From positions 1 through 58,331 of the forward strand of contig QZJZ01000017.1 of NCBI GenBank assembly GCA_003599815.1: DNA of 58,331 nucleotides, read 5' to 3'. The notes under the pieces are model-generated. The model did not search any database. It worked only from the letters and a program-made list of their open reading frames with translations, and had not been told where the DNA came from. The stretch is from Candidatus Auribacter fodinae. Lineage in GTDB: Bacteria; Auribacterota; Auribacteria; Auribacterales; Auribacteraceae. The translations under genes were made by a program, and so were the position numbers. Below are positions 47,401-52,974 of this stretch, in pieces; positions within the stretch are counted from its first letter, which is position 1, and each line of letters opens with the position of its first letter.

Positions 47401-47610
47401 TATGATGATATGGACAGTTCTGTCAGCGTGAGGGTTGGCATTGCCGGAAACGCAGGTGCCCAGTTCTTCAGGTATAAGAGCATTACTATCCGTTATCTTC
47501 CGTTCAGCTGTCTGAAGAGGTGCCGTTTCAGTGCAATATACCAGCGCCGGCTGTATGAAGAGAACGAAACTGATTATCAATGCCGAAAAGCGGAATAAAA
47601 TCATAAACAA
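38407..47610 (-). CDS. Giant exported protein: ChaN/TraB-like domain, two protein kinases, metzincin motif, HEAT repeats
   Basis: The 3067-residue protein begins with a hydrophobic export or anchor signal (residues 2-25). Residues 65-475 are a ChaN/TraB-like domain (VHIIIDAHQN, YLEGAEGS, LIVGGYHKGI) shared with the 2269-residue protein. Two modules of about 600 residues follow, each a strand/helix region plus a protein kinase. Kinase 1 has EGGWGSV, Lys991, HND Asp1088, Asn1093, DFG Asp1107 and SPE. Kinase 2 has SGRWGVV, Lys1599, YND Asp1690 and its Asn, DFG Asp1710 and TPE. His2039-ELLHLAGFTH is a full metzincin zinc motif (HExxHxxGxxH). HEAT repeats cover about 2220-2590, and a second HExxH (HELKH, 2739-2743) lies near the end. 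All catalytic residues look intact. ATP dependence conflicts with export, so delivery into another cell or inverted topology are possibilities. Confidence 0.85.
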   Translation of the reverse strand: MFMILFRFSALIISFVLFIQPALVYCTETAPLQTAERKITDSNALIPEELGTCVSGNANPHADRTVHIIIDAHQNVSAQYNIANILRWLQETTPLNAVYLEGAEGSLHTCDYFDIFKDPDITKTTADYLLNKGFITGAEYFCLTSKKHADLKGAEVSADYYDNLDTLKELKLVNTEQPISDMLAMFSNLLLSGTPDALNNLDARYCSVVLDGTGLNEFVHELTSTFSLQIRKYPHDYPLLSSLSIINTHNARVVKSVLSALNGLKASEEEKNSISELQKEILIHGGTYQNIHATCAILERYPDSVPQKTSEIVHSYRDSLGYMSSISSEDFYIQILDSYKRLHLSVNGKTDLFALRDSLLGLYKGSKVSLSPRECGYFSLDTIDVSDYLQTALQNEVSSEKISGLVSEEVLEKVEDTRLKICAFYDSVEKRNQSIVNTVLNGLQEDKAAALIVGGYHKGIYDALRQYGINVSVLMPNLSVDSTHARDVAYTDYISGTLSELEKLIYYSWSTIIAPLLSQSMGNFTNRSTAVAAAAARQIALMMGTGLYVHDNLKAGVPPEEINEQVSLILDQNSGMNAELTEAFLTLPGTETPPKWPQLLNYTPIANNNGIFIVFQLGQTKIGISLVQDGNTLTASEQASIADKLSSRPMTDTIEFSNTRYTYTITALSDVPERLFTSGEERLLEARLKDSWAIQVPFTEHEARQFLASTKTIPFDPSMNTLYSASVLELETRLEGISLALQNIPPDPTTKYDGFFDDFFEILQNIEAASAQSAEPQEYLTVEMPGYDQPVRLYLVPKTNLELIGQQALTIFRDNHTEIYLPADFLNPAHLSIFLQILKYQIDVQLFGENHLLVTLYEALLNNAPSQREPGSVSDRMMYIFRNTAHLFNMTTSPDQLEAVRKMVTKNLDQHIDVLSFIDSTPDISFIHKQYVRILAEQINMQALFLGIRLDERIADAGGTLRGFKFIRKISEGGWGSVHLAEKDNKQWAVKFYRIPGDRAIDSILAGMLMFQREMLHTNLMYQDVYDGQTGNFARAETPFIAMPYEDGNTLAYCEQNPPSSEEEALNIAIGVVSELMRAEEKGLLHNDIKLNNLFRISGTNRFRLLDFGSSIYLKEPPQEMNEIRIGTTEKYASPELKSFLSAMSVFVSTSDFLISHDLEDINESLTPLLEDMIKSYLRLSPDKALFDHLQNTVLPAINRKLINGEFKTAQEISDELETAFTQYLFSTLDIRSDIYSFGVVLNDVIAGIDSPFLSSIVQNVQADKDRRFRSFKDIYNQLTAYHKTHYDPLSIIALPNVSLFPQAGAADEFAIRNKILNWQAVSFTSDLAHEVSGFLANYNAGLDDVKQQVKAELGHTQDQDSAALERFRQILISMEDALDKVKKNQTSLSLPIPGDTRELVITLVTDTALAGTGQNAVTVAGNKQVLVFLPARYLVSGQREAFFQIFKQQLDQRVFGFTYPQSMLYAALLNSGVKRQLGNIGEDIIVSLQHHILEARKTKNLAELYRIDRFLKSIPNFESLLKNEIALSSELSEPEKEYATLWAHNLSKEAIDLAIEIEVDIAELGGEIRGFRFLKRINSGRWGVVFLAEKNGSLWAVKMVNPSEDFQLAKYIHIKDIMLTSVAYEDVNTQDTGSFSRGENVMIAVPFIEGNTLAEIDIDSMGMTERIELALKILKEYIRLEDYGIVYNDTKPDNIFIPKDPNRDVRIIDFGCSMRAGSAAPRCEEVTVGATLPYITPEFDMFRQALDSFENEVQFLRATPREELQDDFLDRIENIMLRVLNISTKPDQYAKLNFEIFPEVKDRAFNDPSVTTDDLIKMFEKEVIRFLYSILDTRSDIYAVAYMLHETLFKDVMTPEIKSIINKGMQGERGLRFQSFNTFYYTLNNYRKTLSVPAGGNVAFGTIDERDHRRHGGLNAIIRNGFNEKTKPQQWQAPRSTAKDMIRAITYADISSQENLKGFLERNGITTEQQWRSFTVSLFDKMDEMAVFELSSPSLLFWVGNRFAAAHFGRYENRDNMYIPADFAALLSDNEKAYILTHELLHLAGFTHDEAESLQTMFIEDAEQYTLLKQFVYVVTEFDQKPALGQISEAEVKRFVNIMAPVIKRALETKKQIDIEQAMNVLESRSFRPSFAEQALANLNNALRQTASTDEADALLNKSQRIRRYISPNEFNRLIERLSSPNIFLRFEAIDLLAASGTEGLPYIKTALKSSDSTTKINALYAASLRDELIIMPSVIPLLKDPSLQVREMAMETVISLARPEHKDFFQELLQNTVNETELLTALKALTKIGIEINLDTPFYLTHRSEAVRDYAGEQLALRGIDRSQNLVTATTTWNAINSLARIETTTAFKSAFEDLQIMGDQAVPFLEQALKVPDNNIVFWSALLLAERDNLSALRPLLEASYRQGDTKKKLAEQALQRAVYVEPLIQVLQSENTIYSEEAAVILGLNKEASALPLLNEVIINENLKYSLPVRQAALTAAGHISGANLIPDIGTIVLTLREKDERSFDDRVILLEIAHLVRELGSKAGAPILRELLWETSPSLKKAAIAGLGEIGNHTDIERINTIAQIYPDMRSTAETALSRLNTFWNKMLTHIHFFVAGYPPPEFTTYDELIHKGLYSGAEEIIRYGRYDTIPVEVTVNGVKSVVKFRVDQDFFSPDLIASLTQERIKNMLKAILESNPAMAVNLNGKTITLAMLTRSFRLSENHLADNFIGFNMSLTHISDPKAFEVLFRALLTHELKHEAKIAPRGAMPLLQWENDEFRDTLLGILNEFSHHYEMQYFVSAVQPAFAPTSFMLDVLSDSAHGKINQHDIATLSNVIVYQKYEDMHEAFAHAVDESRQLMSSLSGNGLRLRLNDMGMLTQDINRLISLHNSAPVPAGLEVVAGMNNPKIETVFLEEYARQLISGLVNHTDAGILAERLSAEINARYDTTTAQALRKSAYDAAHAIWGIKSTDTKTVTKRLVTDYLYSRFTGRTVHSSFIGIAPHLDSVIAQDPVLSSLNFNSDALPGTKQQRDDQRSFIMVMQAMAQSYNIPVTITEETTSSIPAPNGIRLQLNAVSLIDESL

Positions 47611-47658
47611 TTTTCCTGAAATATAGTATGTTCAAAATATGGAAAATAATAATACGTA

Positions 47659-47687
47659 ATTATACCATAAAAGCGGCCGCTATTGAA
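47659..47687 (-). promoter_or_regulatory. Candidate promoter of the giant kinase-protein gene
   Basis: On the minus strand: TTCAAT (47682-47687), 17 bases and a perfect TATAAT (47659-47664), with AGGAAA near the start codon. Just beyond the -35 are the overlapping inverted repeats AGCCCA/TGGGCT (47687-47706) and AATCAG/CTGATT (47692-47710), which could be an operator shared with the divergent gene. Confidence 0.4.
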
Positions 47688-47740
47688 GCCCAATCAGTTA
47701 TGGGCTGATTCCATTCCGTTCCACAGAAAAGGCGTGTGTT

Positions 47741-49231
47741 ATGATACGTGATGCATCAAAAAAAATTGAGTACGGCTGGCGGTGGCTGACAGCCTGCGGA
47801 GCAGGGTTGCTGGTCATTGCGAATATTGTGCTTATCTGGCAGTATACTTTCATACCGTTTCAGGATCATCCATCGCATCTGCTTCGTGAAAAGGTTGTTC
47901 TGCATTACGACAACCCGCGTTACGATTTCAGCAGTCATTTTGATCTGAATATTAAACCTGTACCCAATATTTTATCGGATATATGCGTGGTACTGCTGGG
48001 GTATATTGTTCCTCTGCATACCGCCTCAAAGATATTTTATTCGCTGTATATAGTACTTTTCCCTCTGGCGTATCTCTGGTTTTTACGAGGGATATCGAAG
48101 GAAAAGTCAGCCTATGCCCTGCTGGCTGTATTTTTTACGTACTCTTACTATGCCTGCATGGGAAATGAGAATTTTCTGCTCAGTCTGATACTGTTCTTTT
48201 TTTTGTGGGGAATTGTTGTGAGGAATGAGCTTATACAATCAGTACGCTGGCAGTGGCTGATTTTTGTTTTTGCGGTGTTATTATATTTTGCTCATATGTT
48301 TACCTTTTATATCGCATTGGTGTCCATGCCTTTTTATTGCTTCGTACGATATGGTTTGAGACGGTGTTTAATCGTATTCTGCCACTTTATTTTGCCGGTG
48401 GTTCTCTTTTTTGTATGGCAGTCGCATGAGGGGGGGACTGTCGGGCTGAAAGAGGGTGGATTCAAGCAGATGCTGATTACCCGGCAGAAACTCGAAGTGC
48501 TTATTTCCTCGTTTTCGCCGTACCTGAACTGCAATTCGAGCAGGATTATGTATGGTGCGGGCGGAGCGCTTCTTGTTCTTGTCGCGGCGGGAATGCGTTT
48601 CAGGGATAAAACGGTGAGCGCCGGATCAATAACGTTTCTGGTGATTTTTCTGCATCTTTTTTTTCCAACTACCTTTATGTTTTACGGGCCGGATCAGCGG
48701 GCTGTCTTCCTTGCGGTTCTTTTCGGCGGGATACTGATACCGTCTGCCGGGTGGATTCGGATGACATTCGTGACAGCGCTGATTGCCGGATCAGCCGTAT
48801 CGTTCTCGATAAACAGGGGCTATTTCCGTGACACCAATGCTGAGATGAGGCCGATTGTAGCCGCTCTGTCAAAAATACCTCCTGCCCGTTCCGTGCTTCC
48901 GGTCGTGTTTCCGCCGTATGTGTGGAACTTTTTCAGCCATAGGATATTCGAGTATTATCACATACTCAGCGGCGGGATGAATCCTTACCATTTTTTTACC
49001 AGCAGTAACATTGTTAAGTACAAAACGGAACAGGAATCGTTGAGCCTGTTCAACACGGATCCGTCATACTATCCGCCGGAACTGCTTAAACGGTATGATG
49101 TGGTAACAGTAATCGGCGACACCCGCGACACGGCTGTCCGCAATTTTATCGGGTACCTGCGTGAAAGAGGGTTTGGCCGGGTTGAAGTGCGTTCCGCAAC
49201 GGTCAACGCGTTTTCCATGCGGGAAAAATGA
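47741..49231 (+). CDS. Polytopic membrane protein, probable GT-C-type glycosyltransferase
   Basis: The 496-residue protein has about ten membrane helices spread over residues 18-360 and a soluble C-terminal domain of about 125 residues. Between the first two helices lies FIPFQDHPSHLLRE, which has the acidic loop position typical of GT-C glycosyltransferases that use lipid-linked sugars. A YFAHMFTFYIALVSMPFYCF helix pair supports the same fold. The sugar and acceptor cannot be read, and the family call is an inference from topology plus one motif. AAAAGG sits eight bases before the ATG. It is divergent from the giant kinase-protein gene and is followed by the terminator at 49241-49274. Confidence 0.72.
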   Translation: MIRDASKKIEYGWRWLTACGAGLLVIANIVLIWQYTFIPFQDHPSHLLREKVVLHYDNPRYDFSSHFDLNIKPVPNILSDICVVLLGYIVPLHTASKIFYSLYIVLFPLAYLWFLRGISKEKSAYALLAVFFTYSYYACMGNENFLLSLILFFFLWGIVVRNELIQSVRWQWLIFVFAVLLYFAHMFTFYIALVSMPFYCFVRYGLRRCLIVFCHFILPVVLFFVWQSHEGGTVGLKEGGFKQMLITRQKLEVLISSFSPYLNCNSSRIMYGAGGALLVLVAAGMRFRDKTVSAGSITFLVIFLHLFFPTTFMFYGPDQRAVFLAVLFGGILIPSAGWIRMTFVTALIAGSAVSFSINRGYFRDTNAEMRPIVAALSKIPPARSVLPVVFPPYVWNFFSHRIFEYYHILSGGMNPYHFFTSSNIVKYKTEQESLSLFNTDPSYYPPELLKRYDVVTVIGDTRDTAVRNFIGYLRERGFGRVEVRSATVNAFSMREK

Positions 49232-49240
49232 TCGGTACAT

Positions 49241-49274
49241 AAAAAAAGCCGCTATCCTTGCGGGGTAGCGGCTT
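49241..49274 (-). terminator. Intrinsic terminator of the small acidic protein gene
   Basis: AGCCGCTA / TAGCGGCT stem (49247-49254 with 49266-49273). On the minus strand it is followed by seven T. It may also slow + strand transcripts of the GT-C-like gene. Confidence 0.8.
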
Positions 49275-49295
49275 AAATCATATATAAACTGTAAT

Positions 49296-49511
49296 TTATT
49301 CTTCTGCGGGAACTTCCCCTTCGTTGTCCTCTTCCATCATATAGTCGTCATCAGGATACTGGGTTTCTATGTATTCGTCTGAAGGGAGCATTTCGAAAGA
49401 TTCTTCTTCCGGCGCCGTCTGAGCGAGGAGAGCCGGGAGGGCATGAATCTGCTGGATTGCTGATAGAGCCAATAACGCACTCAGAATAATAACGGATGTT
49501 GCTTTTTTCAT
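49296..49511 (-). CDS. Small exported acidic protein
   Basis: Translation from ATG 49511 (AAGGAG ten bases upstream) gives 71 residues. A signal peptide (KKATSVIILSALLALSAIQQ) is followed by a mature part of about 45 residues, very rich in Glu and Asp (EEESFEMLPSDEYIE, PDDDYMMEEDNEGEVPAEE) and lacking Cys. No family was recognised. It is monocistronic with its own terminator. Possible roles are metal or cation binding in the periplasm or envelope, suggested only by composition and by its position next to the zinc-uptake operon. Confidence 0.65.
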   Translation of the reverse strand: MKKATSVIILSALLALSAIQQIHALPALLAQTAPEEESFEMLPSDEYIETQYPDDDYMMEEDNEGEVPAEE

Positions 49512-49706
49512 TTTGTACTGTCTCCTTTGTTGATGTGCCATTCGCACAGCATTTGAGCTGTTCTGGCTATTTAAACTTGTTGGTTTTCAGTGTATTGCGT
49601 AATTTCTGCAAAGCTGAAAACGTATCGTGCTTCAGATGTATCGACGTATTATTGTTAAAGATTATTTTTATTTACGTTAAATATCAATATTTTTTATTGC
49701 GGATTT

Positions 49707-49747
49707 AATAAAAAACGCCTTCTCTTCCAAACAGCAGGGAAGGCGTT
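49707..49747 (-). terminator. Intrinsic terminator of the zinc-uptake operon
   Basis: AACGCCTTC / GAAGGCGTT stem (49714-49722 with 49739-49747), with a T-rich run on the minus strand, about 65 bases after the permease stop codon. Confidence 0.8.
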
Positions 49748-49811
49748 ATATGGTTAAAAAAGGATTGCCTTTTTTTCTGATAGCATTGCAAAAGGGAAGC
49801 TTAAGCGCCTG

Positions 49812-50696
49812 TTACTGCTTTCCAACATTATTTTTTGATGTTTTGAAAAAATGGCGTGAGCTCCAAATTTTTTTTGCCGCCATGACGCAGAGGTAGGAGA
49901 TAGATGCGATAATCACGATAACCGCCCCGCTGGGCAAATCGGTGGTGTAGCTGATACATAACCCTGAAGAGATGAATGCCATACAGAGGATAATCGACAG
50001 GATCATAACCTGCCACATCCTGCGTGCGAAATTTTCCGCTATGGCGACCGGGATGGTCAGGAGCGCGATAACCATTACCAGCCCGACGATGCGCATCAGC
50101 AGGAATACGCTGACTGCCGTAAGGCAGAGAAGGAGCAGGTAGTAGCGGTTTGTGCTGATGCCTCTGGTTTTGGCGAATTCCTCATCGAAACAGATGCTCA
50201 GGAACTTGTTATAAAAAAGTATTCCCGCGGCAATGACTGCAATATCAAGAGCGATGACAATGATTACATCATACTTGGAAATAAGAAGGATGTTGCCGAA
50301 CAGGTAACTCATGGGGTCAAAGTAACCCGGAGTTCGGGAGAGAAACAGTAACCCTGCCGCCATCCCTGCCGCCCATAACGCGCCGATGACAGTGTCTTCG
50401 CGCTGTTTCGCGTGAATACTGACCAGTCCGATTACCAGCGCGGCGAAAATAGAGCACACCAGCGCGCCGAAAAACGGACTGCTCCATGCGAATCCCAGTT
50501 TATATTGAAAAAAGAGCCCGGCGCCGATGCCGCCCAGCACGCAGTGGGCAATCGCCCCGGCAATGTATGTTATCCTGCGCGCTACAACATATGATCCGAT
50601 AATGCCGAACGATATGCTTGCCATAAGCCCGGCAATCAGGGCGTATCTGAGAAACGGTATATCCGGGTTTGCAAGCGCGCGTATGAATTCGTTCAT
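49812..50696 (-). CDS. znuB: Zinc ABC transporter permease, ZnuB type
   Basis: The 294-residue permease of an ABC-3 family metal importer, with about eight membrane helices, starts near FLRYALIAGLMASISFGIIGSYVVARR and contains IVGLVMVIALLTIPVAIAENFARR, the conserved region that contacts the ATPase. It moves Zn2+ (or Mn2+) released by the binding protein into the cytoplasm. The start is two bases after the ATPase stop, so translation is coupled. The metal is inferred from the His-rich binding protein and the operon's regulator. Confidence 0.93.
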   Translation of the reverse strand: MNEFIRALANPDIPFLRYALIAGLMASISFGIIGSYVVARRITYIAGAIAHCVLGGIGAGLFFQYKLGFAWSSPFFGALVCSIFAALVIGLVSIHAKQREDTVIGALWAAGMAAGLLFLSRTPGYFDPMSYLFGNILLISKYDVIIVIALDIAVIAAGILFYNKFLSICFDEEFAKTRGISTNRYYLLLLCLTAVSVFLLMRIVGLVMVIALLTIPVAIAENFARRMWQVMILSIILCMAFISSGLCISYTTDLPSGAVIVIIASISYLCVMAAKKIWSSRHFFKTSKNNVGKQ

Positions 50697-50698
50697 GC

Positions 50699-51436
50699 TT
50701 ACTCCATATGGTTTTGATGATCGACAACTCGCAGGCTATTCCCGTACAGTTTTTCCATAACCGGCCCTGAAAGTGATTTTGTTTCGTGCACAAATACTTT
50801 GCGGTTAACGCAGATAACTCGTTTGAAAAGGTGCGATACGAATCCGATGTCATGCGAAACCATGACCACTGTCATTTGTCCCGCGAGCCTCTGTATTACA
50901 TCCATCAGTTGAGCTTCAGCAAAAATATCGACATTTGAAGTCGCCTCATCAAGAAGCAGTATCCGGGGTTCGCAGGCAAGCGCGCGGGCGATGAGTATAC
51001 GCTGGCGTTCACCGCCGGACAACTGCGAGAACATTCTGTTTTCAAGATGACGCATGCCCAGCTCATCCAGTATTCTGCGCGCCGTAATTTTATCTTGTTT
51101 GCCGTACAATCCTACTCTTTTTAGCCCAAGCCTGCCCATGAGCACTATATCCATGACCGTAACAGGGAACTGAGGGTCGAATAAAAGGTATTGCGGCATA
51201 TATCCGATGCAGGTGCGTATTGCTTCAACTTTGCCGCCGCCGATAGTTACTGTCCCGTTCTGTGGTTTTACCAGTCCCAGCATCAGTTTCAGGAGTGTAG
51301 TTTTGCCGCCGCCGTTCGGGCCTATAATACAGACCGATTCATTGGTATCAATAGTGAAACTGGCATTTTCAATAATGGATGATCCGTTATACGCGAAAGA
51401 AACATCAGTGAAATTAATTGAATAATCTGTTGGCAT
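50699..51436 (-). CDS. znuC: Zinc ABC transporter ATP-binding protein, ZnuC type
   Basis: The 245-residue ATPase has every ABC hallmark: Walker A GPNGGGKTTLLK, Q-loop YMPQYLLFDPQFPVT, signature LSGGERQR, Walker B ILLLDEATSNVD and switch His in MVSHDIGFV. Sequence and context (binding protein 13 bases upstream, permease two bases downstream) place it in the zinc/manganese ABC family. It powers metal import from the cytoplasmic side. It is read from the same promoter as the ribbon-helix-helix regulator. Confidence 0.95.
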   Translation of the reverse strand: MPTDYSINFTDVSFAYNGSSIIENASFTIDTNESVCIIGPNGGGKTTLLKLMLGLVKPQNGTVTIGGGKVEAIRTCIGYMPQYLLFDPQFPVTVMDIVLMGRLGLKRVGLYGKQDKITARRILDELGMRHLENRMFSQLSGGERQRILIARALACEPRILLLDEATSNVDIFAEAQLMDVIQRLAGQMTVVMVSHDIGFVSHLFKRVICVNRKVFVHETKSLSGPVMEKLYGNSLRVVDHQNHME

Positions 51437-51449
51437 AACTGTCCGTTTC

Positions 51450-52325
51450 TTAGTTGGTATCCGTTCTGTTCCCGAACTGGGTTATCGCCGAGGCAAGGAT
51501 TTCCATAGTTTTCAGGACGTCTTTATCCAGCGGGTCGATCGGCAGTAGTTTTCCGTCTATAGCCTGTGCCAGCGTGTGCGCGCTTCGGGTATTAAATTGC
51601 GGCTGTACGATAATAATGGACGTTTTAGTAGCCCGTGCGTCCTTTATAAGTTCTTCCAGTTGACGCGGTGAAGGCGATTTTCCTTCTATCTCAACCGGTT
51701 TTTGAATAAGCCCATACGCCGATGCGAAATAAGAATACGCCGGATGATATACGAAAAACGGGGTGCCTTTATATGGAGCCAGTTCCTGTTTGGTTCTGGT
51801 GTGGAGATTTGTGATCTGATCGACGAGAGCCTCTGCGTTAGCCCTGTATGTGCCTTGGCGTGCGGGATCTATATCGCTGAGACTTGCGCTGATTTGCCTG
51901 ACGATCGTTATAAGGTTATCCGGTGATAGCCATATGTGCGGATCGCCGTGGTTTCCGTGCCCCGCCGCGCCGTCATCATGCGTTTCATCCGGTGTCGGCA
52001 GGTTGGCGCTCAGGTCGATTATAACAAGAGATTTGTCTCTACTGCGCAGGGTGTCCGCGATATTTTTCTCGAAAGGGATTCCTGCAATAAACAGTATCTT
52101 TGCCTGCGATAACTGCATGATCTGTTGTGGTTTCGGTTCATAAATATGAGGGTTGTCACGTGGGCCCAGCAATGTGCGTGATTCAATATTTTCCCCGCCG
52201 ATGGTTTCTACCAGCCCTGCGACAGGCGGAATGCCTGAATACACCAGCATCTTTTTATCCTGTGCGTACGAATCAGGACATGCGATGAGCATATATATAA
52301 TAAATAAAAATGAAAATGCGCGCAT
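51450..52325 (-). CDS. znuA: Zinc-binding periplasmic protein, ZnuA type
   Basis: The ATG at 52325 (AAGGGA upstream) gives 291 residues with a signal peptide (FSFLFIIYMLIACPDSYA). This cluster A-I metal-binding protein has ligands in NPHIYEPKP, DPHIWLSPD and VYHPAYSYFA, plus a late Asp. A short loop rich in His and Asp (DETHDDGAAGHGNHGDPH) precedes the second ligand, typical of zinc rather than manganese binders. It starts four bases after the regulator stop and precedes znuC by 13 bases. A longer frame to 52499 would overlap the regulator gene and lacks a signal peptide at its start. Confidence 0.93.
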   Translation of the reverse strand: MRAFSFLFIIYMLIACPDSYAQDKKMLVYSGIPPVAGLVETIGGENIESRTLLGPRDNPHIYEPKPQQIMQLSQAKILFIAGIPFEKNIADTLRSRDKSLVIIDLSANLPTPDETHDDGAAGHGNHGDPHIWLSPDNLITIVRQISASLSDIDPARQGTYRANAEALVDQITNLHTRTKQELAPYKGTPFFVYHPAYSYFASAYGLIQKPVEIEGKSPSPRQLEELIKDARATKTSIIIVQPQFNTRSAHTLAQAIDGKLLPIDPLDKDVLKTMEILASAITQFGNRTDTN

Positions 52326-52329
52326 ACTC

Positions 52330-52611
52330 TTATCCCTTATGAGGTGAATTGTGTTTATTTTGAGCGTTGCATACAAGATGGACAGCCCGGCAGTCATGGC
52401 ATTCTTCAACAGTGTGGCGGTCGGAGAATGCCTGCCAGTGTTTGCGCTGATCCGGTGTGAGCAGTCCTGTCCCTCTGCATAACGGGCAGACGTTCTCAAA
52501 TGACGATAAAATGGCGGATCGTATGAAATCAGACCTGTTCGGCACTGAATTCAACAGCTCAGACATTCTTTTATCAACTTTAAATGTGATGATTTCCATT
52601 TTTCTGGTCAT
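52330..52611 (-). CDS. Ribbon-helix-helix regulator with Cys-rich metal domain, likely zinc sensor
   Basis: This 93-residue protein leads the zinc-uptake operon. Residues 5-40 are a ribbon-helix-helix (CopG-like) DNA-binding fold: the strand MEIITFKVDKRM, then two helices with the NRSDFIR turn. The second half holds Cys42-x2-Cys45, Cys71-x2-Cys74, His78 and Cys81, a zinc-knuckle-like site. Cys pairs of this kind suit metal sensing, so it probably represses the operon when zinc is sufficient, in place of Zur. GAGGA sits before the ATG at 52611. The promoter carries tandem GTATTAC repeats suited to RHH binding. The regulatory role is inferred from domain, order and operator. Confidence 0.8.
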   Translation of the reverse strand: MTRKMEIITFKVDKRMSELLNSVPNRSDFIRSAILSSFENVCPLCRGTGLLTPDQRKHWQAFSDRHTVEECHDCRAVHLVCNAQNKHNSPHKG

Positions 52612-52664
52612 AGCGTATCCTCGATTACTATATGAAATAAAGAGAAAACCTGACAGTGGATATC

Positions 52665-52693
52665 ATGGTAATACAAAGTAATACTGTTGTCAA
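52665..52693 (-). promoter_or_regulatory. Zinc-operon promoter with tandem GTATTAC operator
   Basis: On the minus strand: perfect TTGACA (52688-52693), 17 bases, then TACCAT (52665-52670). Two identical heptamers GTATTAC, ten bases apart (52678-52684 and 52668-52674), fill the spacer and run into the -10. A repressor bound there would block polymerase. One helical turn between units suits a ribbon-helix-helix protein. Confidence 0.7.
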
Positions 52694-52900
52694 GCGTATT
52701 ATCCGTGTTCGTTATAGCGCCAATGATCAGTAGTGTCGGAAAATAGCGTGGGCGAGGCATAAAATGAAACAGCGGGAACAATGAAATATCGAATACACGA
52801 AATGTTTTTGGATTTTCATAACTGCTTTCATTCAATAATATTTTGGCAGTGTAATGCGATTATTTGATCTTTCTGCCTGGGATAAATTCAGATTATTCCT

Positions 52901-52928
52901 TTGACAAAATGCATAGTTGTTTTACAAT
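52901..52928 (+). promoter_or_regulatory. Sigma70 promoter of the trehalose gene
   Basis: TTGACA (52901-52906), 16 bases and TACAAT (52923-52928). The predicted transcript start near 52935 lies downstream of the upstream in-frame start candidates, which supports translation from ATG 52975. It accounts for the right half of the gap 52612-52974. Confidence 0.65.
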
Positions 52929-52974
52929 AAACGAAGGAGTGACTGTTAATAAACCTCAAACGTCAGGTGGAATA

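Noticed and set aside
14410..47610. Giant genes considered as polyketide or nonribosomal peptide synthases
   Set aside because: No adenylation, condensation, ketosynthase or carrier motifs were seen, and both begin with export signals.
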